From Acidobacteriota bacterium (lineage in GTDB: Bacteria; Acidobacteriota; Polarisedimenticolia; Gp22-AA2), in contig JACQNT010000003.1 of assembly GCA_016202915.1 (NCBI GenBank), positions 1 to 13,587 on the forward strand: DNA of 13,587 bases. The letters run 5' to 3'. A model generated the notes under the pieces. It made no database searches. It saw only the letters and a program-made list of their open reading frames with translations, and had not been told where the DNA came from. This document shows positions 1 to 7,914 of this stretch, piece after piece. The position numbers and the translations under genes were made by a program. Every line of letters starts with the position of its first letter. Positions within the stretch are counted from its first letter, which is position 1.

Positions 1-761
1 CGGATGGCGCCCGATCCCGGCCCGCCTCCGTCCCCCGGGCGGCAGGCCTCGGTCCCCGGCGGCCGCGCCGCCAGGGGGCCCAGGAACGCCAGCAGCGCGC
101 CCGGCGCGGCCGCGCGGATCGCCGGCAGGGCGGCGACCGCCTCCTCGCACCCCTTGTCAGGCTCCACGCGGCCGATCACCCCGGTGATCAGCGTATTTTG
201 AGGAAGGCCGAGGGCGTCCCGCGCCGCCGCGCGCCCGAGGGTGCGCAGCGGCGGGATGCCGGTCGGCACGACGCGCACCCTGGAGGAGCGCCGCGCCGCC
301 GCGCTGCGTCGCGCCGCGGCCGACGACACGGCGATCGCCCGATCGCAGAGGGGCAGCAGGAGCCGGTCGGGGAGAGCCGGGGCGGGCCGGGAGGCGCGCA
401 GGTGCCAGACGTGCGGGCGGCGGGCGATGCGGCTGGCGAGGCCGGCGAACAGGGCCCCGCGCGGCGAATCGCTGTGCAGCAGGTCGAGGCCGTGCCGGCG
501 AATCGTCGCCAGCAGGCGCCCGAGAGCGCGGGCGGCGCGCGCCGCGCGGCGGATCGGGGGCAGGGGGAGGGAGCACCAGAGGAGGCCCTCGCCCTCCAGC
601 GCCGCGGACAGGGGACCTGGCCCCGGCAGGAGGACCAGGGGCTCGGCGCACCCCTGCCGGGCGAGTCCCGCGGCCAGCTCGCGCAGGCTGAGCTGACCGC
701 CGCCGAAGAAGTCGGCGCGCTCGCTGAGCAACCCGATCCGCCTAGGCCGCGCGGCGTTCAC
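1..761 (-). CDS. GT4-family glycosyltransferase, 3' end cut by window edge
   Basis: The first 253 residues of a glycosyltransferase are visible; the C-terminal part lies beyond base 1. The frame stays open from a GTG at 761-759 to the edge. The start is supported by a GGAGG six bases upstream and gives a 20-base overlap with the preceding glycosyltransferase gene. Features seen are an N-terminal Rossmann-like start with a Gly-rich acceptor/donor loop (FFGGGQLSL, residues 18-26), LLHSDSPRG (94-102), the hinge-preceding VVPTGIP (164-170), and GRVEPDKG (197-204), which is the usual opening of the GT-B C-terminal domain. This layout is typical of GT4 retaining glycosyltransferases, which use nucleotide-sugars in the cytoplasm to extend lipid-linked glycans. 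The EX7E region would be outside the window. Context suggests a role in building the repeat unit of the exopolysaccharide; the sugar and linkage cannot be read. Confidence 0.85.
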   Translation of the reverse strand, partial: MNAARPRRIGLLSERADFFGGGQLSLRELAAGLARQGCAEPLVLLPGPGPLSAALEGEGLLWCSLPLPPIRRAARAARALGRLLATIRRHGLDLLHSDSPRGALFAGLASRIARRPHVWHLRASRPAPALPDRLLLPLCDRAIAVSSAAARRSAAARRSSRVRVVPTGIPPLRTLGRAAARDALGLPQNTLITGVIGRVEPDKGCEEAVAALPAIRAAAPGALLAFLGPLAARPPGTEACRPGDGGGPGSGAI

Positions 762-1854
762 AGAGCGCCTCCGCGTAGACCGACTCCACGCGCCTGGCCA
801 TCCGATCGGCGCGGAACAGCGCCTCCACCCGGAGCCTCCCGGCGGCGCCGAGGGGGCGCCCGCCGTCCGGGCGCTCGAGCACCCGGCGGATCGCCGCCGC
901 CAGCGAGGCGGGATCTCCCGGCTCGAACAGGATCCCGCTGACGCCGTCCTCGACGACTTCCGGAAGACCCCCGAGGCGGCTGGCGACGACCGGGCGGGCG
1001 GCGTCCATCGCCTCCAGGGCCGCCAGGCCGAATCCCTCGCGTTCGACCGAGGGGACGGCGACGACATCGAACGCCGGGAGCAGCCGGCGGGCGTCGGCGC
1101 GCGTTCCCGCGAAGATCACCTTCCAGCCGCGGTCGATGTCGCGCGCCAGGCGCTCGAGGACGGGCCGCTCCGCTCCGTCGCCGACGAGGACGAGGGTGCC
1201 CGACGGGATGGCGGCGGCGAGGTGGCCGATGGCGCGCAGCAGGACCGCCTGGCCCTTGTGCGGGTTCAGGGATCCGATGCACCCGACGATCGGCCCCCCG
1301 GGGCCCCCGAGCGCCGCGAGGGCGCCGTGCCGATCGCCGGGCGGCGGGGGATCGATGCCGTTCGGGATGGTGAGCAGGAGGTCTGGCGGCAGCCCGAGGA
1401 CGTCCCGCGCGTGCCGCGCCACCGCCTCCGAGCAGCAGAGGATGCGGGCGGTGACGCGCGCCAGCAGGCGCTCCAGGTGGAGGTGCCGCGGCCGCAGGCC
1501 GGTGTCGATGGTGTGCAGGTGCTGCAGGACGACCGGGATCCGGGCCCACCACGCCGCCGCGCGGCCGAGCACCCCGGCAAAATGCCCGTGGCAGTGGACC
1601 ACCTGCGGCGCGAGGCGCCCGAGCACCCGCGCCGTCGCCAGGATCGCGGGCGGATAGTAGTCGGACAGGCGCAGGAGATGCACCGGGGCGCCGAGCCGCT
1701 CGATCTCCGCCACGAGCGGCCCGCCGCGGGAGGAGCACAGGACCGCCGGCCGGCAGCGCGCCAGATCGGCGTGCCGGACGAGGATCTGCACGATCCGCTC
1801 GAGGCCGCCGATCCCCAGACTCTCCACCAGGTGGACGACGCGCGCCGGCCTCAT
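742..1854 (-). CDS. GT4-family glycosyltransferase (370 aa)
   Basis: A complete retaining GT-B glycosyltransferase of ordinary length. The N-terminal domain shows the acceptor-side loop GIGGLER (14-20) and HCHGHFAG (87-94). The middle has CCSEAVARHAR (140-150) and the hinge-preceding TIPNGID (162-168). The C-terminal nucleotide-sugar domain begins with GSLNPHKGQ (194-202) and carries the EX7E motif as E273 and E281 inside EGFGLAALEA, followed by GLPEVVEDG (296-304). The ATG at 1854 overlaps the stop of the CgeB-like gene as ATGA, and a GGGAG lies eight bases upstream; an in-frame extension further upstream is an antisense-like shadow without family similarity. It probably adds one sugar to the exopolysaccharide repeat unit at the cytoplasmic face of the inner membrane. 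Donor and linkage specificity cannot be inferred from sequence. Confidence 0.93.
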   Translation of the reverse strand: MRPARVVHLVESLGIGGLERIVQILVRHADLARCRPAVLCSSRGGPLVAEIERLGAPVHLLRLSDYYPPAILATARVLGRLAPQVVHCHGHFAGVLGRAAAWWARIPVVLQHLHTIDTGLRPRHLHLERLLARVTARILCCSEAVARHARDVLGLPPDLLLTIPNGIDPPPPGDRHGALAALGGPGGPIVGCIGSLNPHKGQAVLLRAIGHLAAAIPSGTLVLVGDGAERPVLERLARDIDRGWKVIFAGTRADARRLLPAFDVVAVPSVEREGFGLAALEAMDAARPVVASRLGGLPEVVEDGVSGILFEPGDPASLAAAIRRVLERPDGGRPLGAAGRLRVEALFRADRMARRVESVYAEALCERRAA

Positions 1855-2951
1855 CGGCTTGCTCCCGCCGCGGCCACGTCCTGGAGCGCCGCGGGCCGTT
1901 CCGTCCCCGCCGCACCGAAGTCCGGGGGGGCCAGGCCCAGGAGCACCCGCACGCGGTGCCCGTAGGTGTGCCGGGCCAGGACGGCGGCGCGTCCGCGCGC
2001 CGCGGTGGAGCGACTCTTCCCATCGTCCCGCAGGGCGGCTTCCACACAGGCGCGCAGCTCGTCTCCCGAAGCGAAGGTGATCAGGTGCTCGCCCTCGCGG
2101 AACAGCCGCAGGACGTCCCCCTGCCGGTCGACCACCTGGCAGGCGCCGCCGCACGCCAGGATCTCGAAGACTCTGGTATTTGCCAGATCTCCGGAGACTT
2201 CCCGGGGCCCGAAGCAGCCGTAGTGGATGTTGAGGGCGACGCGGGCGCCCCGGTAGAGAGACGACCAGGCGGCCGGCCGCAGCGCGCCGCCCCGGATCAT
2301 CGTCCGGAGGTGCGGGTCGCCCGCGGCGCGCGCCCAGCCGGGGCCCCAGATGCCGACCGGCAGGCCGCGCAGGAAGCGCAGCAGCACCTCGCGCTCGGGA
2401 TAGTGGGAGCCGACGAAGACGACCGGAGGAACCGGAGGGCCGCCAGGGCGGGCTCCCGGCGCGCCTTCCGGAGGGTCCGCCGGCACGCCCTCGAGATCCG
2501 CGTCGCAGCCGAACGGCAGCCACGCGGCGCGCTCGTGCCCGGCCCCGGCGTGCCGGCGCGCCGCGTAGGAGGACGACAGGTAGAAAGCGTCGTAGGCGGA
2601 GGCGATCGCCAGGCCGGCTTCGAACTCGGCAGGGTAGTCGGAGAACCAGTTGACGCAGCGCGCCCCCAGCGCCCGGGCCCTCTCGATCGAGTCGCGCGTC
2701 AGGACCATCCCCTGGTTGGCCAGGACCAGGTCCGGACGCGTCCGCCGCACCGCGCCGACGAAGCGGGAGTTGAGCGCCCGGCGATCGATCCGGTCGAGCC
2801 AGGCGGCGCGCGCGCGGACCCGCCCCGGCAGGAGGAAGGCGCGGTGGTCGAACAGCCGCACCTCGTGCCCGAGCGCGCGCAGCGCCGAGGCGACATGCTC
2901 GGGGAGCGCCTCGAAGTCCGGGTTGAACGCGCCCGACAGGAGGATCCTCAT
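1851..2951 (-). CDS. CgeB-like glycosyltransferase (366 aa)
   Basis: This resembles the CgeB/Glyco_trans_1_2 type of GT-B glycosyltransferase, often found in polysaccharide and spore or sheath glycosylation loci. Seen: an N-terminal MRILLSGAFNPD; NWFSDYPAEFEAG (101-113) followed by YDAFYLSS (120-127), the usual CgeB pattern; the second domain opening VVFVGSHYPER (177-187); and the C-terminal signature ALNIHYG (239-245), NTRVFEILACGGACQVVD (258-275), LRLFREGEHLITF (281-293). The last stretch corresponds to the donor-binding region of the family. The ATG at 2951 lies 10 bases after the upstream ligase stop, and no strong Shine-Dalgarno is seen, so translation is probably coupled. The stop overlaps the next glycosyltransferase start (ATGA). 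It likely contributes another sugar to the same glycan; the substrate is unknown. Confidence 0.88.
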   Translation of the reverse strand: MRILLSGAFNPDFEALPEHVASALRALGHEVRLFDHRAFLLPGRVRARAAWLDRIDRRALNSRFVGAVRRTRPDLVLANQGMVLTRDSIERARALGARCVNWFSDYPAEFEAGLAIASAYDAFYLSSSYAARRHAGAGHERAAWLPFGCDADLEGVPADPPEGAPGARPGGPPVPPVVFVGSHYPEREVLLRFLRGLPVGIWGPGWARAAGDPHLRTMIRGGALRPAAWSSLYRGARVALNIHYGCFGPREVSGDLANTRVFEILACGGACQVVDRQGDVLRLFREGEHLITFASGDELRACVEAALRDDGKSRSTAARGRAAVLARHTYGHRVRVLLGLAPPDFGAAGTERPAALQDVAAAGASR

Positions 2952-2961
2952 GCCACGCCGC

Positions 2962-4329
2962 TCACGGCCGCGGCTCGAGCGCCAGCGAGGCGACGACCAG
3001 CCCGCTCAGGAGCCAGAAGGGCTCCATCACCCTGATCAGCATGAAGGTGTTGGTGCCGACGGCATGGGCCAGAAGCCCGACCAGCCCGGCGCACATGCCG
3101 AGCCCGAGGCCGCGATGGAGGGGATCCTGGAGCCTCGCGAACGCCAGATGGAAGGCGCGGCCCGCGCTGCCGGCCAGCAGGGCGAAGGCGGCGAAGCCGA
3201 CGGCGCCGAGCTCCACCAGGATCCGGAAGTACTGCGCGTCGAGGAAGCCGTACCCGGTCACGCCCCAGCCGGCGATCGGGTGGCGCGTCCAGGCGCGCAG
3301 CGCCTCGCCCCAGGACGACAGGCGGGCCGAGGATGAGGAGTCGAGCCGGACCCGTCCGACGCTGACCGATTCCTCCTCCTCTCCCTGGAAGGTGTAGGCG
3401 ATCCGCTGCTCGACGCTTCGGGGATGGACGAAGAACAGGAGCGCCGCCGCCAGGATGGCGGCAGCGGCAAGCCTGCGGCGCGCCGGCGCCAGCGCGAACA
3501 GCGCCACCAGGGAGGCGGCGAGGCCGATCCAGGAGCTGCGTGACAGGGTCGCCAGAAGGGGGGGGATCGAGCCGGCCGCCAGGAGAGCGCATCCCCTCCT
3601 CCATCTCCGCTCCGTCGCGGTGAGGGCGATGGCGCAGGAGACGGAGAAGATGAGGACCAGGTACCCGCCGAGCGTGTTCGGCTCCCCCTCCTTCCCCTCG
3701 AAGGGCGCGGTGGGGCGGACCCCCGAGGGGATCTGGGCGATGGCGTAGAGGTCGATCGCCGCGGCCGTGAGCAGGACCGCGAGGAGCAGCCGGCGCAGCC
3801 GGTCCTCGGAGCGCACATAGTTGACGGTGATGAAGAAGACCAGGAAGTACTCGACGTACTTGGCGACGAAGCACAGCCCGACCGCGGGGCGGATGCGCCC
3901 CGCCTCGATCCCGATGAGGGTGGAGAACAGGCAGCAGGCGATGTAGACCCCGATGCTCGCGTTCAGGCGCGTCCGGCGGATCGCCCCGAGGTCCTTGTGG
4001 ATCGCCATGCGGGCGATCCAGGCGAAGCCGACCAGCAGGAGCACGAGGTCCTCGGACCTCAAGATCACGGAGCGGCTCCCCTCCAGGCCGGCGCCGCCGG
4101 CCGAGGCCAGCGGGATCTCGGGAGACAGGAGCATCGAGATGACGATGATCACCAGCCCGGCCTCGGCGTTCACCAGCGTGGCGAGGAACAGGATCACCGC
4201 GGCGACGCCGAGCAGGGGCGCGCCGGGCGGGGCGCTACCGATCCAGAGCGACAGCGCCAGCAGGGCGGCGAGCAGCCCCGAGGCGAAGAGGATCCGGGCG
4301 GCGGGGAGCGCGGGCGCGGTGGCCGGCAT
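2962..4329 (-). CDS. O-antigen ligase / Wzy-type polymerase family membrane protein (455 aa)
   Basis: A polytopic inner-membrane protein with about ten to twelve hydrophobic segments (for example 12-30, 40-55, 57-69, 95-109, 125-140, 152-171, 180-198, 221-238, 247-261, 266-283, 287-301, 366-388, 405-423, 432-450). The Wzy_C/O-antigen-ligase signature is present: TLSRSSWIGL (261-270), then a large polar, presumably periplasmic loop at 302-365 ending in LSSWGEALRAWTRHP (337-351) and IAGWGVTGYGFLDAQYF (352-368), with LVELGAVGF (371-379) opening the following helix. Family members either polymerise undecaprenyl-linked repeat units or transfer glycan to an acceptor in the periplasm; sequence alone does not separate the two. 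Next to a Wzc-type co-polymerase, the polymerase role is the more likely one. The start lies 12 bases after the kinase stop, immediately beneath a strong RNA hairpin annotated separately. Confidence 0.9.
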   Translation of the reverse strand: MPATAPALPAARILFASGLLAALLALSLWIGSAPPGAPLLGVAAVILFLATLVNAEAGLVIIVISMLLSPEIPLASAGGAGLEGSRSVILRSEDLVLLLVGFAWIARMAIHKDLGAIRRTRLNASIGVYIACCLFSTLIGIEAGRIRPAVGLCFVAKYVEYFLVFFITVNYVRSEDRLRRLLLAVLLTAAAIDLYAIAQIPSGVRPTAPFEGKEGEPNTLGGYLVLIFSVSCAIALTATERRWRRGCALLAAGSIPPLLATLSRSSWIGLAASLVALFALAPARRRLAAAAILAAALLFFVHPRSVEQRIAYTFQGEEEESVSVGRVRLDSSSSARLSSWGEALRAWTRHPIAGWGVTGYGFLDAQYFRILVELGAVGFAAFALLAGSAGRAFHLAFARLQDPLHRGLGLGMCAGLVGLLAHAVGTNTFMLIRVMEPFWLLSGLVVASLALEPRP

Positions 4330-4353
4330 GGCGGGCGGTCCTCACCGCCCGCC
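4330..4353 (-). promoter_or_regulatory. 10-bp stem-loop enclosing stop codon and putative RBS at the kinase/ligase junction
   Basis: On the coding (minus) strand, arm GGCGGGCGGT (4353-4344) is perfectly complementary to ACCGCCCGCC (4339-4330), with a four-base loop GAGG (4343-4340). The TGA stop of the tyrosine kinase spans the end of the first arm and the loop. The GAGG is the only Shine-Dalgarno-like sequence before the ligase ATG, which starts at the base directly after the second arm. There is no following T-run, so it is not a classic intrinsic terminator. A ribosome finishing the kinase would melt the stem and expose the initiation region, so translational coupling or differential expression of the ligase is the likely role; RNA processing or stabilisation is an alternative. 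The structure is seen; the function is inferred. Confidence 0.6.
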
Positions 4354-6525
4354 GCCGGCGGCGATCGACGGGGCGCCTGCGGCACGCTCCGCCGGGGCCC
4401 GGCCGGCGGCGCCGGCCCCGCCGTCGTAGCGGTGGTAGATGTAACCCATCTCCGGCGTGTAGGCGCTGACCTCCGCCTTGACGTCGTTCAGCACGATCCC
4501 CCGGATGGCGGCGTGCACGTTGTCGAGGTGGCTCTTGGCGCGCTTCAGCACCGCCCGCCCGATCCTCCCGAGCTGGTACACCAGCACCACCCCGTCGACC
4601 CGCGTCGACAGGACCACGGCGTCGGTCACCGGCAGGATCGGCGGGGCGTCGATCAGGATGACGTCGAAGCGCGAGGCGACCTCGACGATGAAGTCGTTCA
4701 GCAGGGGCGAGGCCAGGAGTTCTGAGGGGTTGGGAGGCAGCGCCCCGGACGTGAGGATGTGGAGGTTCTCCAGCCCCGCCGAGGTGAGCATCGAGCGCAG
4801 GTCGATGCGCCCGAGGAAGACCTCGGAAAAGCGGTGCAGGACGTCGTCCAGCCGCGACATCCCGAGCACCACGTGGGTGAACCCGGGCTCGCGCGGGACC
4901 CCGAAGATGCGGTTCAGGGAGGGGCTGCGGAGATCGCAGTCCCAGACCAGGGTCTTCATGCCCATCTGCGCCATGGCCACGCCGAGGTTGGCGACCGTGG
5001 TCGACTTCCCCTCGCTCGGCGACGCGGAGGTGAACAGGAAGGTGCGCCCGGCCTTGCCGAGGCGCGAGAACTCGATGTTGGTCCGCAGCGACCGGAACGC
5101 TTCGGCGACCGACGAGTGGGGGTCAAACTGGGTCACGAGGGCGCTCAGCCCTTCGAGGTGCGGATCGGCCGAAAGGGCGGGGTTGCGCTGCAGGATCTCC
5201 CGCCGGCTGGCGTCGGCGTCGATGTGCGGCACGACGCCGATGACCGACAGGCCCAGGTACTGCTCGACGTCCTCGATGCTGCCGATGGAGGTGTCGAGGG
5301 TCTCGGCGACGAACGCCGCGACCAGACCGAGCAGCAGTCCGACGACCAGGCCCACCAGCGAGCGCAGCAGGCGGCCGGGCATGCGGCGCGGCACGGCGCG
5401 CGTCGCCACCTCCACGACCGAGAGCTCCTGCACCTTGTCGGCCTCCTTGATGAGCGCTTCCTGGTGCTTGCGCATCAGCATCTCGTAGGCCTCGGCGTTC
5501 ACCTGCACTTCGCGCTGCAGCTGCAGGAGCGTGCGCTCGGCGCGCGGGAAGCGCGCCAGCTTGCCGTCGAGCACCCTCTTGCGGTCGCGCGCCAGGCCCA
5601 GGGCCGTGCGGGCCTCGCGGCGGAAGCGCTCGGTGAGCCGGTCGATCTGCTCGCGGATCGATTGGACTTCCGGCGCATCCTCGTTCTGGAAGGCCAGGAG
5701 CTGGCGCTTGCGGTCCTCCAGCTTCGTCAGCTCCAGCCGCAGGGAGGCCAGGGCCTCCTCGGGCAGGTCCACCAGCAGGAGCTCGGGCGAGGATCCCGCC
5801 TCCACGCCGCTCTCCAGGAGGGTCGCCAGCCCCCGCAGGGCCACGAGGCGGGCCTCGGTCCGGCTCGCCTCGTCCTGGAAGAACTGGACCTCCTTGGCAT
5901 CGGGCATGCTGGCGCCGACGTTGCGCTCCTTGAAGGCCGTGAGGCGCTCCTCCGCCGCCCGGAGGCGGCCGCTGACCTCCCCCACCTGGCGCTCCACGAA
6001 CTCGCGAGCCTCGATCGCCTGGCGGTTGCGCTCGAAGGTGTGGCGGATGATGTATTCCTCCATCACGGCGTTGGCCACCGCCACCGCATCCTCCGCGGTG
6101 GCGCAGGCGCTCCGGATCTCGATCAGGCTGGTCCCCTCGATCGGCCTGGCGGAGTATGCCTGGAGCATGCCGTCCAGCGCGGCGGACAGCGTCCTGTCGC
6201 GCAGGACCTCCTCGGGGGTGACCTCGGCGGCGATGCGGCCGAGGCGCTGCGCCGCCTGGAGAGCGACCGGCTTGCTGGTGATGATCTGCGCCTGCGTGGC
6301 GAGGTCGTCGCCGGGGCTCCAGGTGAAGGCCTCCAGGAACAGGCCGGCGACGCTGTCGGTGCGGCTCCACTTCACGCGCGCGCTCGCCTCGTAGACCGGG
6401 CGGATGCGGGGCGTCAGGACCAGGGTGAGCGCTCCCAGCCCCACGCAGCACGCGGCCACCACCTTCCAGCGCTTCTTGAGGATGCGGAGGTAATCCTGGA
6501 GATTCAGGTCGTACTGCGCGCTCAT
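4342..6525 (-). CDS. Wzc-type polysaccharide co-polymerase / bacterial tyrosine autokinase (727 aa)
   Basis: A complete PCP-2a protein that controls chain length and export of exopolysaccharide from the inner membrane. The N-terminal Wzz domain starts with LNLQDYLRILKKRW (7-20) and a first membrane segment at about 22-38. A long periplasmic alpha-helical/coiled-coil region covers about 170-370, and a second membrane segment lies at 388-407, preceded by a Pro-rich MPGRLLRS. The cytoplasmic BY-kinase follows: the EAFRSLRTNIEF oligomerisation helix (475-486), Walker A SASPSEGKSTT (500-510, K507), Walker A' LVWDCDLRSP (526-535, D529 and D531) and Walker B VILIDAPP (622-629, D626). The tail has a small tyrosine cluster at Y689, Y695, Y697 and Y700, the expected autophosphorylation region, then an Ala/Gly-rich end. 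Unlike two-protein Firmicute systems, anchor and kinase are fused. The start ATG at 6525 lies three bases after the export gene stop, with GGAAGGA upstream. Confidence 0.95.
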   Translation of the reverse strand: MSAQYDLNLQDYLRILKKRWKVVAACCVGLGALTLVLTPRIRPVYEASARVKWSRTDSVAGLFLEAFTWSPGDDLATQAQIITSKPVALQAAQRLGRIAAEVTPEEVLRDRTLSAALDGMLQAYSARPIEGTSLIEIRSACATAEDAVAVANAVMEEYIIRHTFERNRQAIEAREFVERQVGEVSGRLRAAEERLTAFKERNVGASMPDAKEVQFFQDEASRTEARLVALRGLATLLESGVEAGSSPELLLVDLPEEALASLRLELTKLEDRKRQLLAFQNEDAPEVQSIREQIDRLTERFRREARTALGLARDRKRVLDGKLARFPRAERTLLQLQREVQVNAEAYEMLMRKHQEALIKEADKVQELSVVEVATRAVPRRMPGRLLRSLVGLVVGLLLGLVAAFVAETLDTSIGSIEDVEQYLGLSVIGVVPHIDADASRREILQRNPALSADPHLEGLSALVTQFDPHSSVAEAFRSLRTNIEFSRLGKAGRTFLFTSASPSEGKSTTVANLGVAMAQMGMKTLVWDCDLRSPSLNRIFGVPREPGFTHVVLGMSRLDDVLHRFSEVFLGRIDLRSMLTSAGLENLHILTSGALPPNPSELLASPLLNDFIVEVASRFDVILIDAPPILPVTDAVVLSTRVDGVVLVYQLGRIGRAVLKRAKSHLDNVHAAIRGIVLNDVKAEVSAYTPEMGYIYHRYDGGAGAAGRAPAERAAGAPSIAAGGGR

Positions 6526-6528
6526 GCC

Positions 6529-7914
6529 TCAGTCCTTCCGGAAGTTGTCGATGATGTAGATCGCTTCGATGATGCCGAGGGCCGGGTTGATGATCGAGAA
6601 CAGCTCCTGGATCGTGGCGATGGCGCGCCGCGGCACGAAGACGATGTCGCCGGGCGCAAGCGCGATGTCCGCCTCCATCGACCCTCCCTGGAACATCTCC
6701 TTGAAATTGGCGACCTTCATCTCCGCTCCCTCGGGGCCGCGCTTCAGCACCACCACGCCCTTCATGTACCCCTTCTGCGTGAACCCGCCGGCGCGGGCGA
6801 TCGCCTCGACCAGACCCATCGTGTCGATGATGTTGACCACCCCGGGGGAGTTCACCTCCCCGAGCACGAAGACCTTGCGGTTGCCCATCGACAGCGAGGG
6901 GATGAAGACGAGATCCCCCGACTCCAGATAGGGATCGTCCTCCTCCGTCCCCTGGAAGACCGCCCGGAAGAGGTTCATCTCGCGCCTCTCTCCCGCTTTG
7001 CGGATCAACTGGATGCGCATGAGATCGGCGTCCTGAGCGGGCCCGCCGCGGGCCGACAGGAAGGCCACCAGGCGCGTCGGGCCCTGCAGCGGCCATTCGC
7101 CCGGGCCGCTGTCGTCGCGCGCCGTCGTCTTGACCTCGCCCATCAGCGACACGCGGTGCCCGGCGTACCTGGTGATCAGGAGCTCGACGTAGGTCTCCCT
7201 GTAGATGGAGGCGAAGCGCCGCTCCAGCTCCCGCTTCATCTCGACGACCGTCTTCCCGGCCACCGCCAGCGAGCCGATCCCCATCACCGGGAGGAAGGCC
7301 TCGCCGTCGCTCTGCACCGTCAGCTTCAGCTCGTCGACCTTCTGGCCGTTCCAGATCCGGACGCTCAGGACGTCCCCCGCGGCGAAGCGGTAGTCGGGCG
7401 AGGGGGCGATCGGCTCCTCGGCGGCCACTCCCCAGCCGAGGGCGCACAGGGTCGCCGCGAGGAGCACCGCGGCGGCGCGCCCGGCCCGCCGCCGGCGCGC
7501 GCCGGCTTCGAGCCTCCGCAGCGTGCGGCGGAGGGACTCCACGCTGTCGTCCAGCTCCAGGCGGCGTCCCTGCCGGAGGATGGCGACGACCCGCCCCAGC
7601 AGATCCTCCCGGAGGATCCCCTGGTCCGGACCCCGCTCCGCGTCCCCCTGGAGGCGGTAGAGGCGCCGTCCCTCCCGCATCACCATGCCCCGCAGGCGGT
7701 GCGCCACGAGAGCACCGGACAGGCGCGCCAGGACGATCTGGCCGGGTCGGGGGAGCCCCAGGAAGGGGGCGACCTCCACCGCGTCGCCCGGGAGAAGGGT
7801 CGGACGCATGCTCTCTCCTCTGACCGGGACGGTCAGGACCTGCCCGGTCTCCATCAGGGCGAGAAGGACCGTCTCGGCCTCCAGCCGGACGGCTCCGACC
7901 GATCGGACCCTCAT
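6529..7914 (-). CDS. S24/S26 peptidase-like domain fused in frame to a Wza-type SLBB polysaccharide export protein (461 aa)
   Basis: One open frame carries two modules. Residues 1-120 resemble the compact S24/S26 signal-peptidase-like family: VPVRGESMRPTLLPGD (29-44) has the nucleophile-type Ser (S35), LVAHRL (69-74) has a His (H72) as in SipW/ER-type Ser-His enzymes, and LQGDAERGPD (88-97) and LLGRVVAI (105-112) follow. After an Arg-rich stretch (139-146) comes a hydrophobic segment at about 147-162 with a plausible VAA/EE cleavage site. Next are the Poly_export domain DYRFAAGDVLSVRIWNG (174-190) and two SLBB-like repeats (about 255-340 and 345-435, for example VFVLGEVNSPGVV). Wza-family proteins form the outer-membrane export pore; no lipobox is visible. 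The ATG at 7914 overlaps the upstream stop (ATGA) with GGGAGGG upstream. Alternative: a second, independent start at a GTG (7542-7540, residue 125) would give a 337-residue secreted export protein. Confidence 0.87.
   Translation of the reverse strand: MRVRSVGAVRLEAETVLLALMETGQVLTVPVRGESMRPTLLPGDAVEVAPFLGLPRPGQIVLARLSGALVAHRLRGMVMREGRRLYRLQGDAERGPDQGILREDLLGRVVAILRQGRRLELDDSVESLRRTLRRLEAGARRRRAGRAAAVLLAATLCALGWGVAAEEPIAPSPDYRFAAGDVLSVRIWNGQKVDELKLTVQSDGEAFLPVMGIGSLAVAGKTVVEMKRELERRFASIYRETYVELLITRYAGHRVSLMGEVKTTARDDSGPGEWPLQGPTRLVAFLSARGGPAQDADLMRIQLIRKAGERREMNLFRAVFQGTEEDDPYLESGDLVFIPSLSMGNRKVFVLGEVNSPGVVNIIDTMGLVEAIARAGGFTQKGYMKGVVVLKRGPEGAEMKVANFKEMFQGGSMEADIALAPGDIVFVPRRAIATIQELFSIINPALGIIEAIYIIDNFRKD

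Noticed and set aside
742..2523. Long 593-codon frame reading through into the GT4 glycosyltransferase
   Set aside because: The part upstream of 1854 overlaps the CgeB-like gene in another frame and has no similarity. The ATG at 1854 has a Shine-Dalgarno and an ATGA overlap.
2952..2966. Small GCCG/CGGC stem around the ligase stop codon
   Set aside because: Only four base pairs; at this GC content such stems arise by chance, unlike the 10-bp stem at 4330-4353.
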